Source of the DNA: Anopheles merus
Lineage: Eukaryota; Arthropoda; Insecta; Diptera; Culicidae
Reading direction: 5' to 3'
NCBI RefSeq assembly: GCF_017562075.2
Contig: NC_054083.1
Span: 9,058,768 to 9,122,767 of the forward strand
Length of the DNA: 64,000 nucleotides
In this document: positions 26,239 to 40,155 of the stretch, piece after piece
How positions within the stretch are numbered: the stretch's first letter is position 1
How the letters are laid out: each line of letters starts with the position of its first letter
The notes under the pieces: model-generated
What the model saw: the letters and a program-made list of their open reading frames with translations, nothing else
Database searches by the model: none
What the model was told of the DNA's origin: nothing
Made by a program: the position numbers and the translations under genes

Positions 26239-26560
26239 CAGTGGCGGATTAGGGGAATCGGGGGAAAGATGAGATGAGGCTCCTGTACATGGTAACTGAT
26301 GACCGGGAGGAGGGGGTACTGGCACACAGCTGTTGGGAGATTGAACAGCATACTTAAATTGACGGCGGGCGCGGGCTTCGACCATGGGACCCCTACGCTC
26401 ATCGGTCACAGGCCCTACAATTATTTCCGGCATGAGGGGGGAGGGGGGGGGGGCAAATGACTCTCCAGCCACTTGGCCACAACGACCATTTTTCCGGGGT
26501 CCTTGTCACTAATACTCTGTCCACTTGTACGGTGTTGACGGTGTTTTTCTATCGTGGAGG
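26239..26560 (+). mobile_element. hAT MITE within R copy 1
   Basis: Starts CAGTGGCGGATTAGGGGAA, the same family as 9223-9600, with poly-G/C runs. The right end is diffuse. The R copy at 43468 carries the same insertion (from 44050), so it predates that duplication. Confidence 0.55.
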
Positions 26561-26619
26561 TGCATCCTTCCCCCTGCCTGCAGCGTATGCATCGAGCAGG
26601 AGACAGTGTGGCAGTATGC

Positions 26620-26794
26620 AAGTTGCACGCTGGATAGGAGCGGGCCCGCAACACCGCCATCATTCCGCACATCTGCATGCCCGTCGTGGGTTCTAACCGC
26701 GTATGAACCGTCCGCCGTAGCAAGGGCTGACTATCCGGCTACGTGGTACTCAAGTCCTGAAAAGGCCGGCATGATCGCGTAGACTATTACGCCA

Positions 26795-26832
<38 letters not shown>
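26620..26832 (+). mobile_element. tRNA-derived SINE with (AAT)n tail within R copy 1
   Basis: Box-B-like GGTTCTAACC at 26689-26698, followed by AAGGGCTGACTATCCGGC and a tail of AAT units to about 26832. Equivalent copies sit at 29886-30060 (-), 32985-33125 (-) and 44430-44644 (+). The start is uncertain. Confidence 0.55.
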
Positions 26833-27265
26833 GAACTTAGCAAAGCAGTCCACACTCGGGGAAGGTTTTTGTTTTGACTTTGGTGCTGCCGGGTCTACCG
26901 CTGTGGCGCGACAAATGCACGGAATTCACTCGACTAAAACATGAACCTACCGATCCGAACCCATTCCAAGGCAATGCCGGTCAATCGGCGTCATGATAAC
27001 TTCTCGAAACCAACAAGCCGCCAGATTCTGGACGGGCAGGTGCAGCACCATATGCGCGAAAGAAATTTGCTACATATCACACGCACGTTTGCTTCGATCG
27101 TGTGCCTTTTTAACACCCCCAACAGCAGAACCGATCGCAAAGATCGTGGTGCCAATCCGATAGTTGTGTTGTCTCTCAGGTAGCGAAATCGAAAATGCAT
27201 GGACTTTGTAGCCGCAGCGGATGAAAATGTACGCATCAGAATCAAATAGTTTTGGGGTTTCCACA

Positions 27266-27390
<125 letters not shown>

Positions 27391-29269
27391 CGCACGCGAG
27401 CACGCACGCACGCACACATGCACGTACGCGTGTACGCGGGAAGGCACCCGCGAAAGCGCAAGCGCAAGCACGCACCCACGAAAGCGCGAACGCAAGCACG
27501 CACTCCCCTCCCCCCCCACCAGACCACCCCCCCTCCCCGCATGATCGATTACGGCTACCGTATCGGTAGAACGGCTGGTTCAGCTTTCTTGTATCGCATC
27601 CTCATCCAAAGCGCCGGGCGGGGTGGGGGATCGCGGCATGATAGAGTGAACGGTCACTTTCCCCGCGCAGTGTGCGTGTGTGTGTGTGTGTCGTGGCCCG
27701 AAAACTAGAGACAGATTTAGGCATATTTTTAAAAAAATATTTTATTGCCACTATACATTGTGCTACATGATGCTTAGAAGGTTGTTGAAGCATCAAACAT
27801 GTTCAAATTAAAAAAATTAGATTAGTGTTAGACGTTCTCCTACGCTTGTTTTAAATAGGCTTCTTCACCCTCAATTGGCAGGGGCATCGAATGGTCTCAT
27901 CAGCAGCGGCACGAAATAAAATAAACCATCAATACACCGATAACACTTTAAATCCCAAAATGAACCAGCTTCTCCTCCCGCATCGTCAAGGTCACACACG
28001 AATAAATAAATGCTAACACCCACCAATTACAATACACAACCGCAATGTACATATACACCAACGCATACACACTGATTAGCTGACGGCGAAAGGCACGGGC
28101 TGAAGCGCAAGTATAAGGCAAAACAGGGAGGGAAAGGGAGTTAGAGGAAGAGGAGGAGGAAGGAATGGGCGCCAATATTTTTGAATTTTTCGGCCGTTTT
28201 TTTTGCTCCACCGTCTGAAATAGTTCATCCATTCCTTCAACAGATGGCGCTCGTTCCGCACCTAAAAACTGCAATAAATACGCTGGCTATCGTAGTTTCG
28301 GCTGAAGTCCAGCGCTGTTTTTGCGTATTTTTTGACACAAAACGACGCAAAAAACTACGCAGAAAACTGCTCGAATTTGCGCAGCGGGTTTATTGCAGTT
28401 TTTAGGTGCGGAACGAGCGCCATCTGTTGAAGGAATGGATGAACTATTTCAGACGGTGGAGCAAAAAAAAAGGCCGAAAAATTCAAAAATATTGGCGCCC
28501 ATTCCTTCCTCCTCCTCTTCCTCTAACTCCCTTCCCCTCCCTGCCTTGCCTTATACTTGCGCTTCAGCCCGTGCCTTTCGCCGTCAGCTAATCAGTGTGT
28601 ATGCGTTGGTGTATATGTACATTGCGGTTGTGTATTGTAATTGGTGGGTGTTAGCATTTATTTATTCGTGTGTGACCTTGACGATGCGGGAGGAGAAGCT
28701 GGTTCATTTTGGGATTTAAAGTGTTATCGGTGTATTGATGGATTATTTTATTTCGTGCCGCTGCAGATGAGACCATTCGATGCCCCTGCCATTTGAGGGT
28801 GAAGAAGCCTATTTAAACAAGCGTAGGAGAACGTCTAACACTAATCTAATTTTTTTAATTTGAACATGTTTGATGCTTCAACAACCTTCTAAGCATCATG
28901 TAGCACAATGTATAGTGGCAATAAAATATTTTTTTAAAAATATGCCTAAATCTGTCTCTAGTTTTCGGGCCACGACACACACACACACACGCACACAGCG
29001 CGGGGAAAGTGACCGTTCACTCTATCATGCCGCGATCCCCACCCCGCCCGGCGCTTTGGATGAGGATGCGATACAAGAAAGCTGAACCAGCCGTTCTACC
29101 GATACGGTAGCCGTAATCGATCATGCGGGGAGGGGGGGGGTGGTCTGGTGGAGGGGAGGGGAGTGCGTGCTTGCGTTCGCGCTTTCGTGGGTGCGTGCTT
29201 GCGTTTGCGCTTTCGCGGGTGCCTGCCCGCGTACACGCGTACGTGCATGTGTGCGTGCGTGCGTGCTCG

Positions 29270-29277
29270 CGTGCGTG

Positions 29278-29369
<92 letters not shown>

Positions 29370-29380
29370 TGTGTGTGTGT

Positions 29381-29455
<75 letters not shown>
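29270..29455. repeat. (GT)n array in R copy 2
   Basis: GT repeat with TGGT phase changes, inverse of the CA array in copy 1. Confidence 0.9.
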
Positions 29456-29457
<2 letters not shown>

Positions 29458-29885
29458 GGAAACCCCAAAACTATATGATTCTGATGCGTACATTTTCATC
29501 CGCTGCGGCTACAAAGTCCATGCATTTTCGATTTCGCTACCTGAGAGACAACACAACTATCGGATTGGCACCACGATCTTTGCGATCGGTTCTGCTGTGG
29601 GGGTGTTAAAAAGGCACACGATCGAAGCAAACGTGCGTGTGATATGTAGCAAATTTCTTTCGCGCATATGGTGCTGCACCTGCCCGTCCAGAATCTGGCG
29701 GCTTGTTGGTTTCGAGAAGTTATCATGACGCCGATTGACCGGCATTGCCTTGGAATGGGTTCGGATCGGTAGGTTCATGTTTTAGTCGAGTGAATTCCGT
29801 GCATTTGTCGCGCCACAGCGGTAGACCCGGCAGCACCAAAGTCAAAACAAAAACCTTCCCCGAGTGTGGACTGCTTTGCTAAGTT

Positions 29886-29886
29886 C

Positions 29887-29924
<38 letters not shown>

Positions 29925-30060
29925 TGGCGTAATAGTCTACGCGATCATGCCGGCCTTTTCAGGACTTGAGTACCACGTAGCCGGATAGTCAGCCCTTGCT
30001 ACGGCGGACGGTTCATACGCGGTTAGAACCCACGACGGACATGCAGATGTGCGGAATGAT
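29886..30060 (-). mobile_element. tRNA-derived SINE within R copy 2
   Basis: (TTA)n at about 29888-29922 is the tail; the inverted box B GGTTAGAACC is at 30021-30030. Same family as 26620-26832. Confidence 0.5.
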
Positions 30061-30191
30061 GGCGGTGTTGCGGGCCCGCTCCTATCCAGCGTGCAACTTG
30101 CATACTGCCACACTGTCTCCTGCCCGGTGCATACGCAGCAGGCAGGGGGAAGGATGCTCCTCCACCATAAAAAAACACCGTCATGAACCAG

Positions 30192-30520
30192 CGGTGGATC
30201 TAACGGTAGGTGGATTAGGCGGTCGCCGAAGATCTCTAGTCTGTAGTATGCCGTATGTCTACAAGTGGACAGATTATTAGCGACAAGGGCCCCCGGAAAG
30301 ATGGTCTTTAGGGCTCCGTGGCTGGAGAAAACCATTTGCACCTCCCCTCCCCCCATGGCGACTACAATTTTAGGGCCTGTGACCGATGATCGTAGGGGTC
30401 CCATGGCCACCCCCCCCCCCCCCATCCGCTGGCAATTTAAGTATACTGTTCAATCTTCCAACAGCTGTGTGTCAGTACCCCCTCCTCAGGGGCCTCAATT
30501 CGTCTTTCCGCCTTTCATGA
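30192..30520 (+). mobile_element. hAT MITE within R copy 2
   Basis: GCGGTGGATCTAACGGTAGG at its left end is closely related to the MITE at 9223 (TGGCGGATCTAACGGTAGG). The body has GGGCCCCCGG and poly-C runs, also as at 9223. Confidence 0.55.
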
Positions 30521-30546
30521 ACACCTTCCTTTCTTTGACCGATGGA

Positions 30547-30900
30547 TCATAACATTTCGGAAGAAAACACATTTGGCGACAGTTTTGCACACACACGCAC
30601 GCTCATACCCTTGCGCAGACGGCTCAGCATATCTGTGTAATCCACAACAGACGAAATCAAAAGCTTAGTGTTATGCTTAATGCTCAGCACGTTCAGTTCG
30701 ATGGCAGGCCCCAGGGACTGCCAGTGAACTTTCCAGTATACCGGTTTCACAATCAGCTTACGTTCTAGATGCCGGCGGAACGGAATGTTGATGAAAATCA
30801 GCGCCGGGCTGAACGTGTTAGAGCGAATTAGGGTTCTGCGCGTTGCACAGCAAACCCTCCATCGTGCGCTAGTGATTCCGTAGCCATTTTTACATTGCAT
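30547..30900 (-). other. 117-residue open frame specific to R copy 2
   Basis: An open frame with FRRHLERKLIVKPVYWKVHW, then IELNVLSIKHNTKLLISSVV and LRKGMSVRVCAKLS. The first part is also present, broken, in the other R copies; the second part lies in the extra segment of this copy. It reads like a real protein fragment but I do not recognise the family. It may be a captured gene piece or the only trace of an element-coded protein. Confidence 0.3.
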
Positions 30901-31251
30901 CGATTAAACTCATTGCGCTTTTTTGGTTTGATTTGTGAAAATGCAACTTCATCGCCGCAATGTTTGTTAACGGCATTTTTAGGCGCCACAACCGCTCGCG
31001 AGCATTGACCACACGCGAGAAAGAGATGGCGCTATGGAGGGAAAAAGCACGGACGACGGCTGACAGCGATTGGCCGTCTGACGCACCAACACATCCAAAC
31101 CTTCGGCAGCGCGCTCAGGCGAGGGGAATGAGGCGGAGCCAGGGACGGGCAGCTCGACGAGCTGCTTGACAAATTTGCCGTTGGAGGGAAAAAGATGGCA
31201 TGATAAAATTCTCCGAACGGCATGATTTCTTCCGTCGCTTTGCGCAGCGGG

Positions 31252-31574
31252 TAGCGTATTTTTTTGCGTATTTTTTGACACAAAACGACGCAAAAAACTA
31301 CGCAGAAAACTGCTCGAATTTGCGCAGCGGGTGTACTTTTGAACACCCGCTGCGCAAAGCGACGGAAGAAATCATGCCGTTCGGAGAATTTTATCATGCC
31401 ATCTTTTTCCCTCCCGCTGCGCAAATTCGAGCAGTTTCCAGCGCAGGAAATGTACCAACCCGATGCGCAAATTCGAGCAGTCTCCAGCGCAGCAAATGTA
31501 CCAAAATCTGCGCTGGCCAGCGCAGATTTTGGCTGGTCTCGCGCGCTGGACTTCAGCGATTCCTGCGCAGGCCT
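31252..31574. repeat. Cluster of R termini
   Basis: Contains one inverted R end (31252-31332), a 14-bp spacer, a direct end (CCCGCTGCGCAAAGCGACGG at about 31346) and two more TGCGCAAATTCGAGCAGT motifs (about 31418 and 31467), with palindromic TGCGCTGGCCAGCGCA at about 31510. It looks like several element ends joined or nested. Confidence 0.6.
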
Positions 31575-33629
<2,055 letters not shown>

Positions 33630-33630
33630 T

Positions 33631-33678
33631 AGGGGTGAAAAAACTGCCTAGGCTCGCAAGCTCTTTAATGCGAGGGCT
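33631..33678. repeat. 48-bp repeat shared with 21838-21885
   Basis: Identical to the segment at 21838, directly abutting the end of R copy 3 and 50-100 bp upstream of the transposase exon that follows. Confidence 0.6.
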
Positions 33679-33749
33679 CTGGGGCAGTGAACTTGTATGG
33701 CATGCGAGCCCTCGCGCGCCCTCGCAAATCGCTGTCAATTGCATGGCGG

Positions 33750-35510
33750 GTTGGAACAATACAAAGAAGCATTCTCAGTGCATGATGCTTTACGTCGCTG
33801 GGCCATATCGAGGAATCAAACGTATGAGTCAATCGAGGAAGTGATGGAAATTGTTCGAAAAACAAGTAATTGTAAGCTGCCAAAAGATGCAAAGACTCTG
33901 TTGAAGATCAGCCGAAACCCTTCTGCGGAGATAACAACAGTTGAAGGAGGACAATATTGGTATCACGGCAACGAACTAAGGTAATTGATCTCGCGTAATC
34001 GTTATGAATTTTCTTTATATTCATACATATGGTTTGTTTATTTAAAGCAATCTAAGCCTTCATTCCGATTCTACGCTTTTGATAAACGTATCATACTTTT
34101 CAACATTCATGGAATGCCAGAAGTACCTGTAATGATAGCTGCTATTTATTGTGGTCCAACAAAACCACTAAGCATCGAACACTTTCTTCGTCCTTTTGTT
34201 GATTAAATCAACTTCCTCATGAAAAATGGAGTACAGATCAATAATGAGACGGTTAAGATAAAACTGCGCGCAATTATAGCTGATTCTCCAGCTCGGGCGT
34301 TTATTAAAGGTAATACAAAACAGTTATACATATCTGTACTTAGGTGATTAAAACTTTATGATTCTTCTTTCGTAGGTGTTGTCAGCTTCAACGGTATACA
34401 TGGCTGCTTGAAATGTGTTTCTGAGGGAAGGAGTATCCGAGGAAGAGTAGCATTTCCCGATATCGCTGGTTCTGATCGCACTAATGAAGGATTTAGGTCG
34501 CGTTCGTATGGTAAACACCACAAATTTGATTCGCCTCTATTATCTCTATTAGACGAATTTGATCTTGTAAAACAAGTAATAGTTGCAGACTTATTGCATT
34601 TAATCGATTAAGGAGTTACAAAACGTTTGGTAATGGGCTGGATATGTGGAAAATTTGGTGTGGTGCACAAGTTATCTCCTGAACAAATCAATAAAATGTC
34701 AGTAATGTTGATGCATATAAAATTACCTGTAGAGATACACAGAAAGTTCCGTTCATTACGTGATCTCAAGTATTGGAAAGGCACTGAATTAAACTCTTTC
34801 TTATTTTACGCATCCGTTGGTGTACTCACAGGAACATTGAGTGAACAACAATACAATCATTTTATGTTGTATTTTTGCAGCATTACAATTTTTTCATCTG
34901 AAGTATACAAAGAGCATTGGTCATTGGCAAATACTCTCCTACAGCTGTTCGTCAAACAGTGCGGAATTATTTATGGCTCAGAATATATTTCGAGTAATGT
35001 TCAGAACCTTTTGCATATTTACCAAGAAGTTATTGATTTTGGTATACTTCGGTTTATATCTTCTTACGACTTTGAGAACGAACTTCAGCATATGAAACAT
35101 TCATTACGAAGTGGATCGAAAAGTTTAGAACAAACAATAAACCGTATAGCAGAATGGGCAGCCTATAAACCGGATAAATATATTAAACAACTACAATATC
35201 CCACGATTCTTAGGAGAGGAAATATTACTACACTTCATGTGCGCCAAGGATTTTGTTTAAAGAATGATGATAGCAATTCTTGGTTTTTAACAAAATCGGG
35301 TAGCGTATGTCAATTTGTAAATGCAGCTATACAACAGTCTTCCGTAAACTCTTCAGCAAGAAAGCTAACTAGGACTATTGATGATTTCAAGATGAGAAAA
35401 TATTATTTTAGGTTTTCAGGACATAAAATGTAAATTAGTAGTAGTACCATTGTCTAAGGAAAATGAAAATAATTTTGTTCCCTTGATACATACATTGGTT
35501 TAATAAAACA
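33750..35510 (+). pseudogene. DUF4806-associated DDE-type transposase, unit 2
   Basis: A multi-exon transposase gene on the plus strand. Exon 1, ending at 33980, has SVHDALRRWAISRNQTYESI, KLPKDAKTLLKISR and GGQYWYHGNELR. Exon 2 (34048-34309) has MPEVPVMIAAIYCGPTKPL, HFLRPFVD and LRAIIADSPARAFIKG, each exon bounded by GT/AG. Exon 3, from 34376, has a Cys pair block (GIHGCLKCV), ADLLHLID then GVTKRLV, LPVEIHRKFRSLRDLKYWKG, and a C-terminal region with VRQGF. Nonsense codons interrupt FVD|INF (34203-34205) and HLID|GVTK (34609-34611), and a segment with the DGLPLHKSS-like motif of unit 1 is missing in exon 2. After a frameshift near 35405 the final block DIKCKLVVVPLS ends near 35500. The motif set resembles eukaryotic transposases often labelled CACTA/EnSpm-like or just transposase-domain proteins; that assignment is tentative. 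Confidence 0.65.
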
Positions 35511-35690
35511 AAACAACAACGTTTTTTGAAATGGTGTGTTTTAATTCAATAAAATGATTTTTTTCAGTACATACATTAATTTGTTCATAGTTTATTTATA
35601 AGTATTAACATTATTAAAACTATTCCTAACTGATTAATCCCTCTTATGTCTATGATGCGAAGTTTTCACTAATCCTACTAATTCGAACCG

Positions 35691-35936
35691 TTGCTTACTA
35701 TGTCTAAACTTATTTTGTTAAACTTCTTTATAAAGATCATTTACTCGTCTAGTAGTTTCAGTTATCCTTACGATTCTAAAATCATAAATATTCACCGAGC
35801 AAGTACTAATGATTTAGAAGAATTTTTTTTTACACTAGGAATCAGCGATATAAAATGTAAATTAGTTGCGGCACCTCTTGCTCAAGAAGATGCATTCGAT
35901 TTCGTTCCTTTAATTGACACATTAGTTATATGAAAT
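35691..35936 (+). pseudogene. Second copy of the transposase C-terminal exon
   Basis: Encodes a leader, then LGISDIKCKLVAAPLAQEDA and FVPLIDTLVI before a stop. It is homologous to the C-terminus just upstream (DIKCKLVVVPLS, FVPLIHTLV) and to the end of unit 1 (TLMCKVAAVE, MFVPLTHTYI). It lies 200 bp downstream of the first copy in the same orientation. It could be an alternative last exon or a tandem duplicate. Confidence 0.6.
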
Positions 35937-36145
35937 ATGTAATAAATATTTGTTGAACGTACATTTTATTTCGTTTTTTATATCATAAAAGATAATGACA
36001 TTTCTTTGAACTCTTTAACACTTCTATGATAGGAACATGATACGCAACTGGGTATAAGCTTTAATTTTATAAAAAGCTATTGATTCTGTTATATGCTTGA
36101 AGCTAAACTGAGGATTACAGTAGTACTTAAACATAAATTAAACTA

Positions 36146-37185
36146 AACTTTGCGTCTATGAGGTGCAGTTTTAACTTTTCCCACCAAGTTAAGTCTTTGT
36201 TTTGAATGTTTAAACTTATTTTGGAAAAATGTTATGATTCTTTGGTCCGTGGGTGAAACTCCATGACATGTTCCTATAAATTTAAAAATCTGAATAACCA
36301 TTTCATAATTTGAAAAACAAACTTTATCTGGTCCTAATCCTGTCCAGTTGGCTTGTGTCACAAAATCCTTTTTGAATATAATGTCCATGCTATCATGGAG
36401 TCTAGCTTCTGAACTGTCGGTCGGCAGCTTTGTATCTAAAAATTCCATAAATTTTTTTTTGAACTCTGGTTCCCCCAATCTTTCCACCAGTCGATCTAGT
36501 TCTTCCCTGGTCCCCACCGTTTCCCATTCAAACGACGATTCCGCAACAAATCCTGGCCGTGGAATCAATTTGTCGGATAAAATATCTAACTGTGCTCGTA
36601 TTAATTTCTGCTGCTTCTCCATATCCAGCATTTTATTCTGATACATGTTTGCCTGTCTTTGTTGCTCCCTCTGCATGGTGTCTAATTTTTCTAGTATGGC
36701 ATCTAATCCCACGTTCTGTCCACTAGAAAAATCCGTTTGCGTTGCCATTGAAGCAGTAGATGAAAGGGCTGGAAATAAACGTTCATATAGTATTTTGTAG
36801 CAAATAATATACTATAAAACAAATTGAAGACATACGTTTAGGTTTTCGTTGACAAGCACCCGAAGTTGTTGCAGTTGTTTGCATAAACGAGAAGTGATCC
36901 AAAGAAGAATGCACTACTATCGATGTGGACGGTATATTTTCTATCATTGCATTATTCGCACGAGAAACCGGCTTGCGTGTATTGCTTGATACAGTTTCTA
37001 GAAATATTTGTTAACTATAGTTCTTGTTAAAACACTCTAAAACACTTTCTCACGTTTTTACGATGAAGCATTCTCGCGTGGCATCTTTTGACTTCCAGTA
37101 TGGATAGACACTGACGATAGCGATGAAAGCTCATTCAATAATTGCGGATGAAGCATTGTGGTAGGTGTGGTGTTGTTTATTGAAT
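36146..37185 (-). CDS. DUF4806 protein gene, unit 2 (spliced)
   Basis: The main exon (36768-36146) encodes about 205 residues: a coiled coil rich in Gln/Met (EKLDTMQREQQRQANMYQNK), then DUF4806 with WETVGTREELDRLVERLGE, SMDIIFKKDFVTQANWTG, YEMVIQIFKFIGTCHGV and FFQNKFKHSKQR, and a basic tail to the stop. The domain appears intact. Two upstream exon-like blocks have consensus splice sites: 36997-36836 (acceptor TTTCTAG, donor AAAC|GTATG) joins in phase with the main exon; 37185-37062 (acceptor TTTTCAG, donor ATC|GTAAA) is Ser/Thr-rich and does not join in phase as drawn. The first Met could be the ATG at 36748. It converges on the transposase; the stops lie about 210 bp apart. Function is unknown; a DNA-binding or regulatory partner of the transposase is an inference. 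Confidence 0.6.
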
Positions 37186-38400
37186 CTGAAAATGTATGCA
37201 ATTTCATGTTAATGATTATGATTTTTAACAAAACATATTTAATAAAAACTTATTATTATTGTTTAACGGGAGCAATTTGTATTCTACATTTTTAATCGAC
37301 ACGAGTAGCTTAGGTCGTTTGGCGCTAAGGATAAACAAAAAAAAGATGAAGTTGTGTAAAAGTCACATCTTTTATTGCACGATAAAACACACCTTTCCAT
37401 GTTGGAAGTATCACATTTATAAAGCGTTATGAACTGAAACTGATAATCGGGACACCGTGGCTCCGGCTGTACACGCAGGAACAGGTTCCTTCACGCTTGT
37501 TCCATTGGAATTGCCTCAGCACACAAGCACAAACACAGAAAAAGTTCTGCATAAACCAACACCGGCTTTAAAAACAAAAGGAGCGTGTATGTAGGCGGAG
37601 ATGAGATGAAGAAGAATATAAGAAGAAAAATACCATCGAACCGAATCAAAGAATGGCCGAACTGAACTGTGTGAAGGCTTTTCGCCAAGTAAACAAAATG
37701 AGCTCGATAGGAACAACCGGGACAACCGAGGAGAAAGAAGGAAGAGGGTGAAGGAAAAAAGATCGGTGGAAAGAGGGAGAGAAAAAAGAGTTCGCCAATT
37801 TTTTTGTTGCACTGTGGCAGGCCATTCAGTAATTTTTGGACATTTCATTACACCGTCAATAAAAAAAAATACACCACTTGAATGACATCTGGCCATATCT
37901 GTCAAATCGGTCTAACCCTATCGTTAAAACTTACTATTGGAAGTCCGACGGGAAGACAACATTTTTTTTCCGAAAGACGTCTTTTGGCTGTCATCTGCAG
38001 CCTGGGATCATTGAAAACCCTGTAATTTTACGCCTCGTGTTAGGTCCGTATAAAACTGCTATACAATGCAAACAGCTGACAGGGTGAAATATCAGCCTAC
38101 GAAGTTAAAACGGAAAGGGCCCCATTATTAAATTAAAATTACATAAAAAAAATAAAAAATATTCCCTTCAATATAGTAATTAACTTCTGTTTCTTCGATG
38201 GTGGGAATATTTCCCAACATCGAACGATAAGCAAAAACATTGGATAAACAATTAATCTGAGCAAAATGTTATCATTTTTTATGGTTGCTGGTAGCCAATT
38301 CAGTTGGTGCGTTCAGTTTGTTGAGGATTTTGCAACTCTACGGTATTGGATTTTGCAACATTTGACATTTTTTTCAATTTGTCAAATAAAATAATTGAAT
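37186..38400. other. No gene recognised
   Basis: About 1.2 kb of AT-rich and purine-rich DNA (GA-rich at 37720-37800). CAGGGT/ACCCTGTA motifs at about 38018 and 38084 look like ends of small DNA transposons but could not be paired. Frames of up to 129 residues on the minus strand have no motifs. Confidence 0.45.
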
Positions 38401-38414
38401 AGTACAATTGCATG

Positions 38415-39047
38415 GATCTCTTTTTCACCGATTTTGTTCTTTAACTTCTCCAAGAATCTACAAAGGCCGCTGTTCAAATGCCCCATCACGTGATCGATAT
38501 GCCAATACACCATTCCGTGTCATGGCCATATGCTGATGTTGCGGGATCGAATTGATCCGACAGCATGAATAGCAGGAGTTCTAATTTTAGAGCGGAATTT
38601 ATTGATTCGCAATGAGACATTGAAACCAACCTCACCTAAAAAAATAAAACTGTCCGGATCCTGTTCCATTTGCAGTTCCGTGAACAACGAAGCATATTGT
38701 TGTCGCACTTCTATGTTGGTAGAATTATTTCGATGTTCTGAGAGAATTTGAACTCGTTTTAACGAGTAGTAGAACGCCTTTATGTATGCATGCAGCGTGG
38801 ATTTTGCAACATGTATGTCAAATTCATGTAAACATTTGTTCAGTTTCTTGGGTTTGATACCGCCGCGCTTGTGCAAATTATTTACAGTTTTTCCTTTCTT
38901 CATAAACTTTCGGATGATCTGGGATACCGTTGCTACTTTGTAACCCATAACGCTGGCAATATCGTTAACCCGGCGTTTATCCATGTGCGCTTGTACAATG
39001 CGTTGCTTTTCTTCGTGCGAAATAGTTACTCGTTTATTAGTAGCCAT
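38415..39047 (-). pseudogene. Tc1/mariner (IS630-type) transposase, truncated
   Basis: Starts with MATNKRVTISHEEKQRIVQA and a helix-turn-helix (VNDIASVMGYKVATVSQIIRKF). A Lys-rich linker and FIFLGEVGFNVSLRINKFRS follow, where related transposases have FLDE(V/S)GFN. The catalytic Asp is replaced by Gly. The frame ends with RNISIWP and a stop at about 38520. Weak C-terminal similarity (GMVYWHID, GLCRFLEKLK) continues to about 38415. About 100 residues of the first half of the catalytic domain are deleted. It could belong to the mosquito DD37E group, but the spacing cannot be measured because the core is missing. Confidence 0.65.
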
Positions 39048-40155
39048 TGCTCATTGCTCCTGTGTGTTTTTGATGATTTTCACTGAACAAAATAAGTTTC
39101 CTACGAGGGAATTGCTCGTTGGCACTAATATGTAGTATGTAGCTGCTACCGATGCACTAGACAACTGCTGCAACCACGTTGGTATAGGTGTGGGCTAGAG
39201 GAGAACGTAATACATTTTAGCATGTATGAAGGAAGGTGTAAGCAAAACTTAGATCGAGGGAATACCTGCTTGATTGTAAAAACTCTGAGAGCCAACTAAT
39301 ATTTTGCATAACTGTTTGGGATAGTAAAATGCACGAGCCACAACACATCCGCTGCTAACTTGACGCTTTGTATTAATTACAAGATTAACATTGCTGACCC
39401 AGTGCAAATACTACGCTTATTGGTGCAGTCGCCAAAACGCTGCAACTGAACATTATGTGTCGAACTTGTCAACGACATCTTCCGTACAATTCAATAACTT
39501 TCTGAATTTGTCAATTATATGCTCGAACGATTCAATAGCTGGTTGAACATCTCAATATAACCGTAGGAAACCCTGTTTGCACTACTCAGCCGAATAGTCC
39601 GTTATTTGGTCCGTCAAATTTGGTTACCATGGACAGACGGACGGAAAAACTTACCACAGGATCGATTACGTTTCATTCCGTTACTGCGACGACCACAGTG
39701 AGCGTGCCACATGATTGTACAGGCATGCATTTGGTTATAGTAGCATGCGATTCACAACTGACAACACGTGATTGGAAGAAAATGTCACGAGAATCAACTG
39801 TAACGCTGTAAAAAGGTGTTGTATCAATCCAACTCCTTACAAAACCCAATTCGGTTCAAACAAATTGGAGATGGAGGTGATGCAGTCAGCCGTTTTTTTC
39901 GTCAGAATTGATCATTGGTTATAATTTTATGAACACATAAAAAAAAATAATGTGAAATAATGCAGTAAAAAATGGAGAAAAACTCACAAAAAATCTGATT
40001 TTTTCAATAAACTATACTATTTGAGGGGGGGTGAAGTCCATCTTACGTAATTTGGGGGAGGGAAATTTCTTCCAACGTTACAGTTTGTTACACTAGGGGG
40101 GAGAGGGTCAAAAAGTTGCAATTTTAGCGTTACGTAATTGATGAATGATGCCTCG
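39048..40155. other. No gene recognised
   Basis: About 1.1 kb. A GGAAACCCTG motif near 39575 may be the end of a small transposon. TTACGTAATT motifs at about 40044 and 40132 form an inverted pair. No coding evidence. Confidence 0.45.

Larger units (their letters stand above)
28389..31251 (-). mobile_element. R repeat, copy 2 (inverted)
   Basis: Starts at 28389 as the reverse complement of the sequence ending at 28278, so copies 1 and 2 form a near-palindrome with a 110-bp spacer (28279-28388, the R terminal repeat). It carries the same blocks in reverse order: (GT)n at 29270-29455, an (ATT)n-tailed SINE and a hAT MITE (30192-30520) of another subtype. It has about 170 bp near 30570-30740 that copy 1 lacks. 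It ends TTTGCGCAGCGGG at 31251. Confidence 0.7.

Noticed and set aside
25582..26472. Repeated 60-110 residue frames in the R elements (for example MPFRAFSQAFFFPP..., MFVNGFFKRHSSS...)
   Set aside because: They occur on both strands of a repeat, overlap each other, differ in frame between copies and match no family; best explained as chance open frames in a GC-balanced noncoding element.
37516..37905. 129-residue minus-strand frame with a hydrophobic Leu/Phe/Ser-rich middle
   Set aside because: It lies opposite a purine-rich stretch, has no start context or family motif, and the hydrophobicity follows from GA/TC composition.
38080..39580. Full Tc1/mariner element bounded by CAGGGT motifs at 38084 and 39575
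   Set aside because: The two motifs share only CAGGGT and then diverge, and no TA flanks fit at 38084; boundaries therefore not called.
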